Origin: Argonema galeatum A003/A1
Lineage (GTDB): Bacteria; Cyanobacteriota; Cyanobacteriia; Cyanobacteriales; Aerosakkonemataceae
Assembly (NCBI RefSeq): GCF_023333595.1
Contig: NZ_JAIQZM010000018.1
Location: 62,001-126,000, forward strand
DNA: 64,000 nucleotides
Reading direction: 5' to 3'
Shown here: piece by piece, positions 34,987 to 42,409 of the stretch
Numbering within the stretch: the stretch's first letter is position 1
Layout: the number at the start of each line of letters is the position of its first letter
Notes under the pieces: generated by a model
The model's database searches: none
Told to the model about the DNA's origin: nothing
What the model saw: only the letters and a program-made list of their open reading frames with translations
Position numbers and translations under genes: made by a program

Positions 34987-35322
34987 TTATTCCAAATCCG
35001 CCAAAGCGACTTTCAAGCAAGCACGAACCTCCTTCCAGTCACGTTCCGACAGATGACCAATTAGAACCAAGTTGGCAGATGGCGGTAGAGTGACGATAAA
35101 ACTGCGAAAAACAGAAGCAACTCGTAAACCTGCTGTTGCCCAATCTAGGAGTGTATAATCAGTTGCGCCTAAAGTATCTGTCTGAGTAGTAATGAGTCCA
35201 ACTATTACATCAGGGCGGGTTGTGTTATAAGTAGCTGATGATAGAACCACAGCAGGACGACGTTTAATGCCAGTGACACCAGGAAAATCTACTGTTACCA
35301 CATCACCAGGATTAAACGACAC
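34987..35322 (-). CDS. PemK/MazF-family toxin
   Basis: The 111-residue protein begins FNPGDVVTVDFPGVTGIKRRPAVVLSS, the SH3-like MazF opening, and has the GLITTQTD and LPPSANLV strands. Members cleave mRNA. It starts 2 bases after the antitoxin gene. The Arg/Thr catalytic positions look intact. Confidence 0.85.
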   Translation of the reverse strand: MSFNPGDVVTVDFPGVTGIKRRPAVVLSSATYNTTRPDVIVGLITTQTDTLGATDYTLLDWATAGLRVASVFRSFIVTLPPSANLVLIGHLSERDWKEVRACLKVALADLE

Positions 35323-35324
35323 TC

Positions 35325-35543
35325 TTATATCTCCTCGTTTTCGGTAAAAAAGGTAGCTGCGTACTGCAAGGAAAAGGTTGTTGCATCGAGTTCATCTTGC
35401 TCACTCCAGGTATCGCTTTGAGCGACAATAGAGAGATTTTGCTGCACCAAATCGTTGAGGATAAGAGTTGCTAAGCGTAGCCGCTCAGTTGGTGAAAGGG
35501 TACAGACAACTCGATCGTAAACTTCTTGAACAGTGGTTGACAT
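35325..35543 (-). CDS. Antitoxin of the MazF-like pair
   Basis: An acidic 72-residue protein (VQEVYDRVVCTLSPTERLRLATLIL; tail FFTENEEI) located 2 bases upstream of the MazF-like gene. It looks like a short helical cyanobacterial antitoxin rather than a classical MazE. A ribosome site AGGAGG (on the minus strand) precedes its ATG. Confidence 0.75.
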   Translation of the reverse strand: MSTTVQEVYDRVVCTLSPTERLRLATLILNDLVQQNLSIVAQSDTWSEQDELDATTFSLQYAATFFTENEEI

Positions 35544-35733
35544 GGCAAATCCTCCTGTTTCTTATCCTAATGCGTAAGGTGAGCATTAGCGAAGCGATCG
35601 CATCCACACCCCTCATTGATGATAAAAAGTAAGGTGCGATCGCTTCGCTTCACGCGCAGCGTGTGCGTCAGCACGTATCGCACAAGCGTGTTATCATATA
35701 TATTGGGGTACAATTGGCGGGTCAGCGTAGATT

Positions 35734-36150
35734 ATGGCCGCGAAAGATATCTACCACAATACAGTCAAAACAGCCTTGGAAAAGGACGGGTGGAAGATAA
35801 CCCACGATCCGCTGAGGTTGAAAATTGGCGAACGTTCCCTATACGTCGATTTAGGTGCAGAAAAACTCCTCACTGCCGAAAAGCAAGATCGCAAAATTGC
35901 TGTCGAAGTGAAAAGTTTTGTGAGTGTTTCACCAGTCAGTGACTTAGAAGAAGCTGTTGGACAATATATCGTCTACGAAGATATCTTAGAGTATTCAGAG
36001 CCAGACAGAATTATATATCTAGCAATTTCAGAAGAAGTTTATCTCGATATTTTCTCATAGCCTATCGGTCAAATTTTATTAAATAAAAAGCGACTTAAAT
36101 TAATTGGTTTTAATTCAAAAAAGGAGACGATTGTCAGATGGATAGATTAG
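35734..36150 (+). pseudogene. xisH: xisH with an in-frame stop codon
   Basis: The first 108 codons (MAAKDIYHNTVKTALEKDGW, VDLGAEKLL, KIAVEVKSF) are a clear XisH, one of the fdxN-element excision controlling factors. The nuclease-like E-V-K motif is present. A TAG at 36058-36060 interrupts it, but the same frame continues for 29 codons (PIGQILLNKKRLKLIGFN, ETIVRW) to 36150, the normal C-terminus. The gene should be about 138 codons and overlap xisI. Either it is dead or the 108-residue form is the product. Confidence 0.85.
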
Positions 36151-36473
36151 ATGAATATCGCCAGATTATCCTAGATGTGCTAGAAGATCATGCTCGGATT
36201 CCCTACAGTCATGGAGAAATCAAAAGCACCGTTATTGTCGATCGCCTACAGAACAATTTTTTATTGATGGATGTAGGCTGGGATGGGGCAAAAAGAATTC
36301 ATGGTTGTGTCGTCCATCTCGAAATTATCGACGGCAAAATTTGGATTCAACGGGATGGTATAGAAGAGGGAATTACTCCAGAACTTGTAGCCGCCGGAAT
36401 TCCCAAAGATCGGATTGTTTTGGCGTTCCATCCGCCTCACGTTCGGCAATATACTGGATATGCGTTGGCGTAG
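36138..36473 (+). CDS. xisI: XisI protein
   Basis: The 111-residue protein has the XisI pattern: YRQIILDVLEDHARIPY, DVGWDGAKRIHGCVVHLEII, GKIWIQRDGIEEGIT and FHPPHVRQYTGYA. It works with XisH; the pair is scattered widely in cyanobacteria beyond the fdxN element, including genomes without it, and may act as a toxin-antitoxin-like unit (inference). It starts inside the end of the disrupted xisH frame. The GGAGACGA ribosome site is intact. Confidence 0.9.
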   Translation: MDRLDEYRQIILDVLEDHARIPYSHGEIKSTVIVDRLQNNFLLMDVGWDGAKRIHGCVVHLEIIDGKIWIQRDGIEEGITPELVAAGIPKDRIVLAFHPPHVRQYTGYALA

Positions 36474-36492
36474 TCTGGGATAGGCGATTTTA

Positions 36493-36700
36493 ATCTGTGG
36501 TCGGTTGTTCGGAATCCTGTTGTAGAGACTGGCGATACTGTTTACCTAACTGCATTGCTTGAAAAATGTCGTAAAAATGTCGGATAAGAGCGGAAAAACT
36601 AACCCATCTGACCGATCTATGGACGCAGAAGTGTTGAAACTCGCTAGTCTTGAAACTCGCTGATGAACTGCTTTTCACCCATACAGGCGATCGTCTATGC
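36493..36700. pseudogene. Chimeric debris: VapB-like 3' end joined to NB-ARC gene 5' end
   Basis: Positions 36493-36560 (minus strand) repeat the last codons of the gene at 38168-38386 (AMQLGKQYRQSLQQDSEQ). Positions about 36567-36700 (plus strand) repeat the upstream TCGGA array and first codons of the NB-ARC gene at 39165-39290, with indels. Both pieces are therefore an internally deleted second copy of the 38.2-39.3 kb segment. The remaining bases to 36774 are unrelated. Confidence 0.75.
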
Positions 36701-36774
36701 TTCACAACCAGGAAGGATCTCTCGCCCGTCCGCTTCATCGACTTGTTAGCCTGCGTTTGTACCGATGCTTAGAA

Positions 36775-37140
36775 CTACAACCGATCGATCGTTACCAACC
36801 CGCCCTGCGTAAACTGGACTACAAGCTCATGTTCATCCAGCAAAGCAGTTCCAACCAAGGGTCGCCGTCCTGTCGCAAACACACGAGCTTCTCGCTCCTC
36901 TCCGTTCCAAAGAATAATCGCTTTATGAACGGGCAGAATCACTCGGCTATTATCTGCCAAATTTGCACGCATATCGTATTTGAAAGGAAGATTCAATAAT
37001 GCGACTGCTTCTGGTGGTAGACAAAGCTCATCTGTAAATCCTGTGTCTACTACGAACTCAATCGGGAAGTCAGCGCGATTGGGAATCCGAAATGGGATGC
37101 TAATAATTGCGTGTCCGTCAGCCACAATACCCGAAATCAC
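36775..37140 (-). CDS. Retropepsin-like clan AA aspartic protease
   Basis: The 121-residue single-domain protein has the aspartic protease motif VVDTGFTDELCLP (Asp-Thr-Gly) at about residues 30-42. The second conserved strand RPLVGTALLDEHELVVQF is of the hydrophobic-hydrophobic-Gly type. One lobe per chain implies a homodimer, like viral proteases. Its start overlaps the upstream gene by 4 bases. The function in bacteria is not established. Confidence 0.85.
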   Translation of the reverse strand: MISGIVADGHAIISIPFRIPNRADFPIEFVVDTGFTDELCLPPEAVALLNLPFKYDMRANLADNSRVILPVHKAIILWNGEEREARVFATGRRPLVGTALLDEHELVVQFTQGGLVTIDRL

Positions 37141-37412
37141 TTGACCACACGCTCCATGACACCACCACCAAAAGCGGCAGCAACATTGTACCCAATTTTG
37201 ATCCCGAAGAGTCGGGCATTGGGATGTTTCTCGCTCAAGTAGTCAGCAGCGCGTAAGCCATTTTCATCAACCCTGTAGTCACCTGTCTCAATGTCAATAA
37301 TGACCATCTTGCCAATATTTTCTTCAATTTCCACTTCTGGGCGGATTCTGCTTTCGTACAGTCGATCTGCACGTTTGGCAACTTCTTCGCTGCTTAACAG
37401 GATCGCTTGCAT
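37137..37412 (-). CDS. Partner of the retropepsin-like protein
   Basis: The 91-residue protein (LLSSEEVAKRADRLYESRIR; MVIIDIETGDYRVDENGLRAA; KHPNARLFGIKIGYNVA) is of unknown function. I recall such proteins frequently encoded just before small clan AA proteases in cyanobacteria. The 4-base overlap shows translational coupling; a toxin-antitoxin or chaperone-type relationship is possible. Confidence 0.75.
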   Translation of the reverse strand: MQAILLSSEEVAKRADRLYESRIRPEVEIEENIGKMVIIDIETGDYRVDENGLRAADYLSEKHPNARLFGIKIGYNVAAAFGGGVMERVVK

Positions 37413-37499
37413 AGGTTAACTCCCGATCGCTACACTACCCTCTGAACTTTTCCATAATACCTTACAAATCAATAGGATGGATATTGCCCACCCTACTTG

Positions 37500-37541
37500 C
37501 CTATCTAATTTACAAGATATTATTTAATTATCGCATCTACA
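37500..37541. repeat. 42-base duplicated segment, copy 2
   Basis: It matches 33682-33723 with few differences (ACAAGAT, TTTAATTATCGCATCTAC). It lies in a 322-base spacer that also holds a permease-like remnant. Confidence 0.65.
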
Positions 37542-37593
37542 TAAAGAGTGCGAGCGCCTATCAGTAAAAAAGTAAGGTGCGAGCGCGGCTACG

Positions 37594-37740
37594 GCGGGTT
37601 TACCTATTTGGTTGGCGCAATTTCTGCGGGATGGGCGGTTAATTATTTTTGGATTGTTGATTGTTTTAGGAACGATATTTTTTCCTCAAGGTTTGGTAAC
37701 ACCGGAGTTGTTTAAGCGGTGGATGAGGAGGGATTCATAG
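37594..37740 (+). pseudogene. C-terminal fragment of a membrane permease
   Basis: A frame without a usable start reads GLPIWLAQFLRDGRLIIFG, LLIVLGTIFFPQGLVTPELF and RRDS before the stop at 37740. A last transmembrane helix followed by PQG/PRG is typical of branched-chain amino-acid or urea ABC permeases (LivM/UrtC); no other part of such a gene is in the window. The fragment ends across the 3' end of the VapC gene. Confidence 0.4.
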
Positions 37741-38166
37741 AGGAACTGTCCAGTCCTCAGTCGTCAAGTCTTTAATTTGACTGAAGTCAGAAAGATTACG
37801 AGTTAGTAGTGTAGCATTATTAGCGATCGCGATCGCAGCTATTTTCAAGTCCATAGAACCGAGGCGAGGATAAGTATTTTTGAGACTTTTGAACGTTGAA
37901 GCGGCAGCACTTTCAAAGCCTATTACTGGTATGGCACAGAAGTTGGCAAGATGTTGCTGTAATTGCCGATATGCCTCCACTTGAGCCTCTAAAGAACGGG
38001 ATGCAGCCATATAACTGAGCCACCCCCGTGTCTGCTCTTCATAAGTAACAATTGTAGTAGCTACTACTTCATTAGGATTGATGATGGACAGTCTTGCTAG
38101 TAAGGGTTGTGAGTCTTTTCCACTCCGTTCTAAGATGCTCAAATGGTCAGTATCTAAAAGGTACAT
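37735..38166 (-). CDS. vapC: VapC-type PIN-domain toxin
   Basis: The 143-residue PIN nuclease has the acidic residues in LLDTDHLS, TYEEQTRGW, SMDLKIAAIAIAN and TRNLSDFSQI, so the active site is complete. VapC toxins cut tRNA or rRNA. It follows the antitoxin gene by a single base. Confidence 0.88.
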   Translation of the reverse strand: MYLLDTDHLSILERSGKDSQPLLARLSIINPNEVVATTIVTYEEQTRGWLSYMAASRSLEAQVEAYRQLQQHLANFCAIPVIGFESAAASTFKSLKNTYPRLGSMDLKIAAIAIANNATLLTRNLSDFSQIKDLTTEDWTVPL

Positions 38167-38167
38167 T

Positions 38168-38386
38168 TTAATCTGTAGGAAGTTGTTCGGAATCCTGTTG
38201 CAAAGACTGGCGATACTGTTTTCCTAACTGCATCGCTTCCTCAAAAGCTGTACTTTTAGCAAAGGTTCCTGTAATTTTTTGCCACCAAGGAGTTGAGGTA
38301 GCAGGGATGGCGGGAATTAAACTTTTGAGATGTGCCACTTCAGTTTCTAATTGGGCAACTCTTTCTTCTAGTTTTGGTGTTGACAT
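38168..38386 (-). CDS. Small coiled-coil antitoxin of the VapC pair
   Basis: The 72-residue protein has a heptad N-terminus (KLEERVAQLETEVAHLKSLI) and the C-terminal segment EEAMQLGKQYRQSLQQDSEQ. It is not a classical VapB DNA-binding fold but matches the short proteins before cyanobacterial VapC genes. A copy of its last 22 codons is present as debris at 36493-36560. Confidence 0.75.
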   Translation of the reverse strand: MSTPKLEERVAQLETEVAHLKSLIPAIPATSTPWWQKITGTFAKSTAFEEAMQLGKQYRQSLQQDSEQLPTD

Positions 38387-38460
38387 TTTTAAGTTCGATA
38401 TTTAGGTCTTTTGCTATTATAGCGCTGTTGACTCAGACTGCACGGACTTGGAGACAGGCT

Positions 38461-38620
38461 GCGATCGCATCCACACTCCTCATCGATCGCTTATCAATAA
38501 AAAAGTAAGGAGCGATCGCATCCACACTCCTCATTGATCGCCGAGCGATAAAAAAGGAGGGCGATCGTATCCACACTCCGTGTCGATCGCCAAGCGATAA
38601 AAAAGCACTCGTGCGATCGC
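38461..38620. repeat. Tandem ~50-base HIP1-containing repeats
   Basis: Three tandem units (38461-38511, 38512-38560, 38561-38612) plus the start of a fourth each open with GCGATCG, followed by TCCACACTCC, a GATCGC core and an AAAAAAG run. Degenerate single units occur at about 35597-35640 and 37543-37583. The units contain hairpins around CGATCG. Confidence 0.75.
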
Positions 38621-38679
38621 GTCCGGCCAATCAAGTGAAAATTAACCAACCTATTAGCTTTAAAACCCTGTACTACTAC

Positions 38680-39039
38680 TTAAGTTCTAATAATCGGGTC
38701 TGGAGCAATATTTAAGCGTTTTGGCTGAAGTGAAGTTGCATACAGTTTATATCGTTCGCCGCCTTGCAATTGACGTTCAAGTGAATAACGAGCACCAGTT
38801 CCATCACCATATTCGGTATAGAAACGAAAGGTAGTAGATCCAGAAAAATTGCGACATTCATCAGGCTTTAAAGTCGCTCCATTACCGTTAACTTTGAAAG
38901 ATGATTGTCCAGTTAGTCTGTTGCAGATAATAACTTGATTAGGAGCAATTTGAGCATTAACAGCCAGTGGCACAAATCCTAACAGAGTGCTCAAAGCAGT
39001 CAAAACGGCTGCATGGGTCGCATTACGCATTTGAATCAA
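38680..39039 (-). CDS. Small secreted protein of unknown function
   Basis: The 119-residue protein has a signal peptide (AAVLTALSTLLGFVPLAVNA, cleavage after VNA-QI at about residue 29). Its mature part of about 90 residues has two Cys (IICNRLTG and DECRNF) that could form a disulfide. I recognise no domain. It is divergent from the NB-ARC gene. Confidence 0.6.
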   Translation of the reverse strand: MIQMRNATHAAVLTALSTLLGFVPLAVNAQIAPNQVIICNRLTGQSSFKVNGNGATLKPDECRNFSGSTTFRFYTEYGDGTGARYSLERQLQGGERYKLYATSLQPKRLNIAPDPIIRT

Positions 39040-39117
39040 TCCTCCGTTGATGTCTAACGGTATATCGGCAAATCAAGTTATGACTCTTCAATCAAAACCC
39101 AAGCCTGATCGCTTTGT

Positions 39118-39205
39118 CAGTCGGATCAAGATCGGAACTTTTCCCCAAAAAGTTGCCAAAATGTCGGAAAAATGTCGGAAAGATCGGATAAGATCGGAAA
39201 AACCA
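39118..39205 (+). promoter_or_regulatory. TCGGA direct-repeat array before the NB-ARC gene
   Basis: Six copies of the word TCGGA (39120, 39130, 39164, 39175, 39184, 39193 approximately) lie in the 100 bases before the likely start 39223, some as AATGTCGGAAA direct repeats. They could be operator sites. The array, with changes, is also in the broken copy at about 36573-36600. Confidence 0.6.
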
Positions 39206-39222
39206 ACTTATCTGACCGCTCT

Positions 39223-40593
39223 ATGGACATCGCAGAAGTCTTGAAACTCGCTGATGATCTGCTTTTCACCCATACGGGCGATCGCCTAGACCATCTGCAA
39301 GAAACAATAATTAAAGGAACTTTACAAGGTCAGAAATATGCCAAAATTGCCTCGGAGAACCATTTAAGTGAAGGTCATGTTCGAGATACAGCATCGAAAT
39401 TATGGCAAAATTTATCCGATGTTTTAGGGGAAGATGTTAATAAATTAAATGTAGGCTCTATTTTAGAAAAAATTACTATTTCTAACAGTGTCTCATCTGG
39501 AAATTTTATTAGTTTTCATCAATTAAGTATTTGTTCGGAACGAAGGCGATCGCCTAAATCTTCTCCCTTCTCTAAACAAACTGAAACTAAACCTAATTTA
39601 GACCTAGATACTGCTCCAGCAATAACCACATTTTACGGACGTACTGAAGAAATCAATAAATTAAAAACCTGGATTATTGAACCTCATACCCGCATTATTA
39701 CTTTACTCGGTATCCCCGGAATTGGTAAAACGACGCTGGCTATAAAACTAATCGAAGAAATCCCCGACCAATTTCAATATATTATTTATCGCAGTCTCCG
39801 TTTTTGTCCCAACATCGACACTTTTTTAACCGACTTACTACAAACTTCGTTCGCCTCTTCGACTCTCCCTAACACCCTTGACCAAAAAATTACTCAACTC
39901 CTTAAAATTTTACGTCAGTATCGCTGTTTAATTATCCTAGACGATCTGCAAATGCTGTTTCAACCAGGACAATTTGCCGGTCAATATCAAGCAAAATTTG
40001 AAGGATATTATCTCTTATTTAAACAAATTGCCGAATCATCTCATCCCAGTTGTTTATTTTTAATAAGTAGCGAACAACCAGAATGTTTAACTAGCGATCG
40101 CTCTAAATTTGTCCAGGTGTTAAAACTGTCAGGATTGGGAGAATCGGCTACCCAAATTTTAAAGGATAAAGAATTATTAGATGAAGAACATTGGCATAAT
40201 TTAATTAAAAAATATCAAGGTCATCCCTTATGGTTAGAAATGACAGCAACTATGATTCACGAATTATTTGCTGGCAAGGTCACCGAATTTTTAACTTATC
40301 CTTCCTTGATATTAAGCAATGAAATCACATCTCAACTTAATCGTTTATGGATAAGATTAACCGATACAGAAAAACAGGTGATGAATTATTTAGCAAAACA
40401 AGAAGATGCGGTTACTTTGATGCAGGTATTACAGTTAATATCTCATCCTCCCACAGAGGTATTAAAAGCCATCCAATCCTTAAAAATACGTTGTTTGTTA
40501 GAAGATACACCAAATTGCGATCGATCTTCTTTACTAAAGATTAATTCAATTTTAAAATCTTATATCACCTCACACCCCTCATTACCAGGCTAA
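39223..40593 (+). CDS. vMAP-type NB-ARC STAND NTPase without sensor domain
   Basis: From ATG 39223 (MDIAEVLKLADDLLF) the protein has 456 residues. The first 100 are the helical vMAP-N (vWA-MoxR-associated) domain with GTLQGQKYAKIASENHLSEGHV. After a linker comes the NB-ARC NTPase: P-loop GIPGIGKTTLAIKLI, Walker B CLIILDDL and the GHPLWLEM (GxP) motif. It stops after the winged-helix part; the WD40 or TPR sensor normally attached to such proteins is missing. A longer frame begins at 39172 inside the TCGGA array. The role may be signalling or defence. Confidence 0.8.
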   Translation: MDIAEVLKLADDLLFTHTGDRLDHLQETIIKGTLQGQKYAKIASENHLSEGHVRDTASKLWQNLSDVLGEDVNKLNVGSILEKITISNSVSSGNFISFHQLSICSERRRSPKSSPFSKQTETKPNLDLDTAPAITTFYGRTEEINKLKTWIIEPHTRIITLLGIPGIGKTTLAIKLIEEIPDQFQYIIYRSLRFCPNIDTFLTDLLQTSFASSTLPNTLDQKITQLLKILRQYRCLIILDDLQMLFQPGQFAGQYQAKFEGYYLLFKQIAESSHPSCLFLISSEQPECLTSDRSKFVQVLKLSGLGESATQILKDKELLDEEHWHNLIKKYQGHPLWLEMTATMIHELFAGKVTEFLTYPSLILSNEITSQLNRLWIRLTDTEKQVMNYLAKQEDAVTLMQVLQLISHPPTEVLKAIQSLKIRCLLEDTPNCDRSSLLKINSILKSYITSHPSLPG

Positions 40594-40630
40594 AAGCTCT
40601 CAGCACAGACTAGCCCAGTTATCTGCTTCT

Positions 40631-40665
40631 CCTGTCTTACCCCCCTCCCCGTCCACGGGGTAGGG
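40631..40665 (-). terminator. GC-rich hairpin after the first coiled-coil gene
   Basis: CCCCGT/ACGGGG forms the core of an imperfect stem, extended by flanking CCCC/GGGG blocks. It starts about 15 bases beyond the stop of the leftward gene at 40680 and belongs to the same hairpin family as 4349-4376 and 41946-41973. Confidence 0.4.
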
Positions 40666-40679
40666 GCTGGGGGTGGGGT

Positions 40680-41069
40680 TTAACCCCCTTGTTGAGAGCC
40701 AAACAAATGTTCTAGAATGCGAAGGCTCTCAGTTCGTAGCCCCGCAATTTCATTGTTTATCCTGACAATATCATTTTGCTGTTGCGCGACTATACGCAGC
40801 ACTTGTAAGTGTTCTTGTTGTACTTCTAGCTGGCTATCGCGCAACCGAGCTATTGACTCCACTACATTTTGGAATCTCGTTTCACTCTGACGCTGTTGTT
40901 GTTGTAGATCTCGCTGACTATCGCGCAATTCAGCTATTGAGGAAGCTAAATTTTCGACTCTTGTGTCGCTGTGACGCTGACTATCGCGCAATTCAGCTAT
41001 TGACTCTACTAAATCTTCGACTATTGCTTCAATGCGGTCGAGCCGATTGCTATCTGATGATTGAGTCAT
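40680..41069 (-). CDS. Coiled-coil protein A (tandem paralogue)
   Basis: The 129-residue protein is almost wholly coiled coil, built on the unit SIAELRDSQRHSETRxxNLAE of 21 residues (three heptads), and starts TQSSDSNRLDRIEAIVEDL. It has no signal or membrane helix. It is a near copy of the next gene upstream with fewer units (the end IAGLRTESLRILEHLFGSQQ is identical). Unequal recombination probably produced the difference. The function is unknown. Confidence 0.75.
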   Translation of the reverse strand: MTQSSDSNRLDRIEAIVEDLVESIAELRDSQRHSDTRVENLASSIAELRDSQRDLQQQQRQSETRFQNVVESIARLRDSQLEVQQEHLQVLRIVAQQQNDIVRINNEIAGLRTESLRILEHLFGSQQGG

Positions 41070-41150
41070 AAATTTTATTCTCCTATAGTTTTTCCTCAGA
41101 GAACCTCAGCAATTAAAATTATAGCTTTTTTTCGGGGTAAATCAACAAAT

Positions 41151-41687
41151 TTACCCATCTTGTTGGGAGCCAAACAAATGTTCTAGAATGCGAAGACTCT
41201 CAGTTCGTAGCCCCGCAATTTCATTGTTGATCCTGACAATATCATTGTTTGTCCTGACAATTTCATTTTGCTGTTGCGCGACTATACGCAGCACTTGTAA
41301 GTGTTCTTGTTGTACTTCTAACTGGCTATCGCGCAACCGAGCTATTGACTCCACTACATTTTGGAATCTCGTTTCACTCTGACGCTGTTGTTGTTGTAAA
41401 TCGCGCTGGTTATCGCGCAATTCAGCGATTGACTCAGCTAAATTTTCGGTTCTTGTTTCGCTGTGACGCTGGCTATCGCGCAATTCAGCTATTGACTCAG
41501 CTAAATTTTGGAATCTCGTTTCGCTGTGACGCTGGCTATCGCGCAATTCAGTGATTGACTCAGCTAAATTTTGGAATCTCGTTTCGCTGTGACGCTGACT
41601 ATCGCGCAATTCAGCGATTGACTCTACTAAATCTTCGACTATTACCTCAATGCGGTCTAGTCGATTGCTATCTGATGATTGAGTCAT
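41151..41687 (-). CDS. Coiled-coil protein B (tandem paralogue)
   Basis: The 178-residue version of the same coiled coil has four consecutive SIAELRDSQRH-type units, two more than protein A, and an extra IVRTNND insertion near its end. The 5' flanks and start regions of both genes are also similar (AAATTTTATTC), so the whole gene was duplicated. Confidence 0.75.
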   Translation of the reverse strand: MTQSSDSNRLDRIEVIVEDLVESIAELRDSQRHSETRFQNLAESITELRDSQRHSETRFQNLAESIAELRDSQRHSETRTENLAESIAELRDNQRDLQQQQRQSETRFQNVVESIARLRDSQLEVQQEHLQVLRIVAQQQNEIVRTNNDIVRINNEIAGLRTESLRILEHLFGSQQDG

Positions 41688-41991
41688 AAATTTTATTCTA
41701 CTATAGTTTTTCCTCAGAGAACCTACTCCTTCGCGGTAGAAGAATATTTATGGTGGTCGGGCGAAGCATTCCGGGAGAAAACTGATGTGTAAAGCGACAG
41801 ATTATCGCCGGAATGCTTCGCCCCTACATAATCTTGTGGCGGTAAAGGAGTAAGCAATTAAAATTATCGCTTTTTTTTAGGGTAAATCAATGTCGATATA
41901 GCTTTTGTTGGGTTGAGGTAACGAAACCCAACCTACAATCCTACTCCCCCCTCTCCGTGTACGGAGAGGGGGGCTGGGGGGGTGAGGTTCT
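41688..41991. repeat. Spacer with two hairpin repeats
   Basis: No gene is seen. Arms GGGCGAAGCATTCCGG (41759-41774) and its complement (41808-41823) form a perfect 16-bp inverted repeat around 33 bases. Positions 41946-41973 form a perfect 13-bp stem with a 2-base loop, 18 bases past the stop of the next leftward gene. Confidence 0.7.
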
Positions 41992-42351
41992 TTACCTACG
42001 CCTTAACGGAGCAGACAGACCAAGCAGAACACCTAAAACGATCGCAACCGCAAAACGATTCTCAGGCAGGATAAAAAGCGCCAGTAACCCCAGCAGAGCC
42101 CCAAAAAATAAACCTCTTTTGATACGTCCAATCAACTCGCTGTACTTCGGTGCAGGTTTTTCCTCTAGAGCTTTTAAGGTAATATCGGTGCTGTCAAGAT
42201 CGGCGATAATTGTCTGAATTGGCTTGCCAGTTTCTCGTTCGATACGTGCGATCGCATCTCTATCTGCTTTGACTGGAGAAACAGACAATCGCACCAGCGA
42301 TTCCTTAAGCGAGATATTAATTAAAGTTTGGGGAATGTCATTGCTACTCAT
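41992..42351 (-). CDS. Small membrane protein of unknown function
   Basis: The 119-residue protein has two C-terminal transmembrane helices (about 79-97 and 99-115) and a soluble N-terminus (residues 1-75, with RLSVSPVKADRDAIARIERETG). Nothing indicates a function. It has its own promoter space and a hairpin beyond its stop. Confidence 0.55.
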   Translation of the reverse strand: MSSNDIPQTLINISLKESLVRLSVSPVKADRDAIARIERETGKPIQTIIADLDSTDITLKALEEKPAPKYSELIGRIKRGLFFGALLGLLALFILPENRFAVAIVLGVLLGLSAPLRRR

Positions 42352-42409
42352 AGGAAGTCCTGAACACAGATGTAGATGTAAATTTTCTGTGGTGCTTTTA
42401 CTTTGAATT

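Noticed and set aside
35616-35942. 108-residue frame overlapping xisH
   Set aside because: Different frame over the real XisH codons; it has no family signature.
36697-36999. 100-residue plus-strand frame over the retropepsin gene
   Set aside because: Shadow of the coding strand of the protease; no ribosome site or domain.
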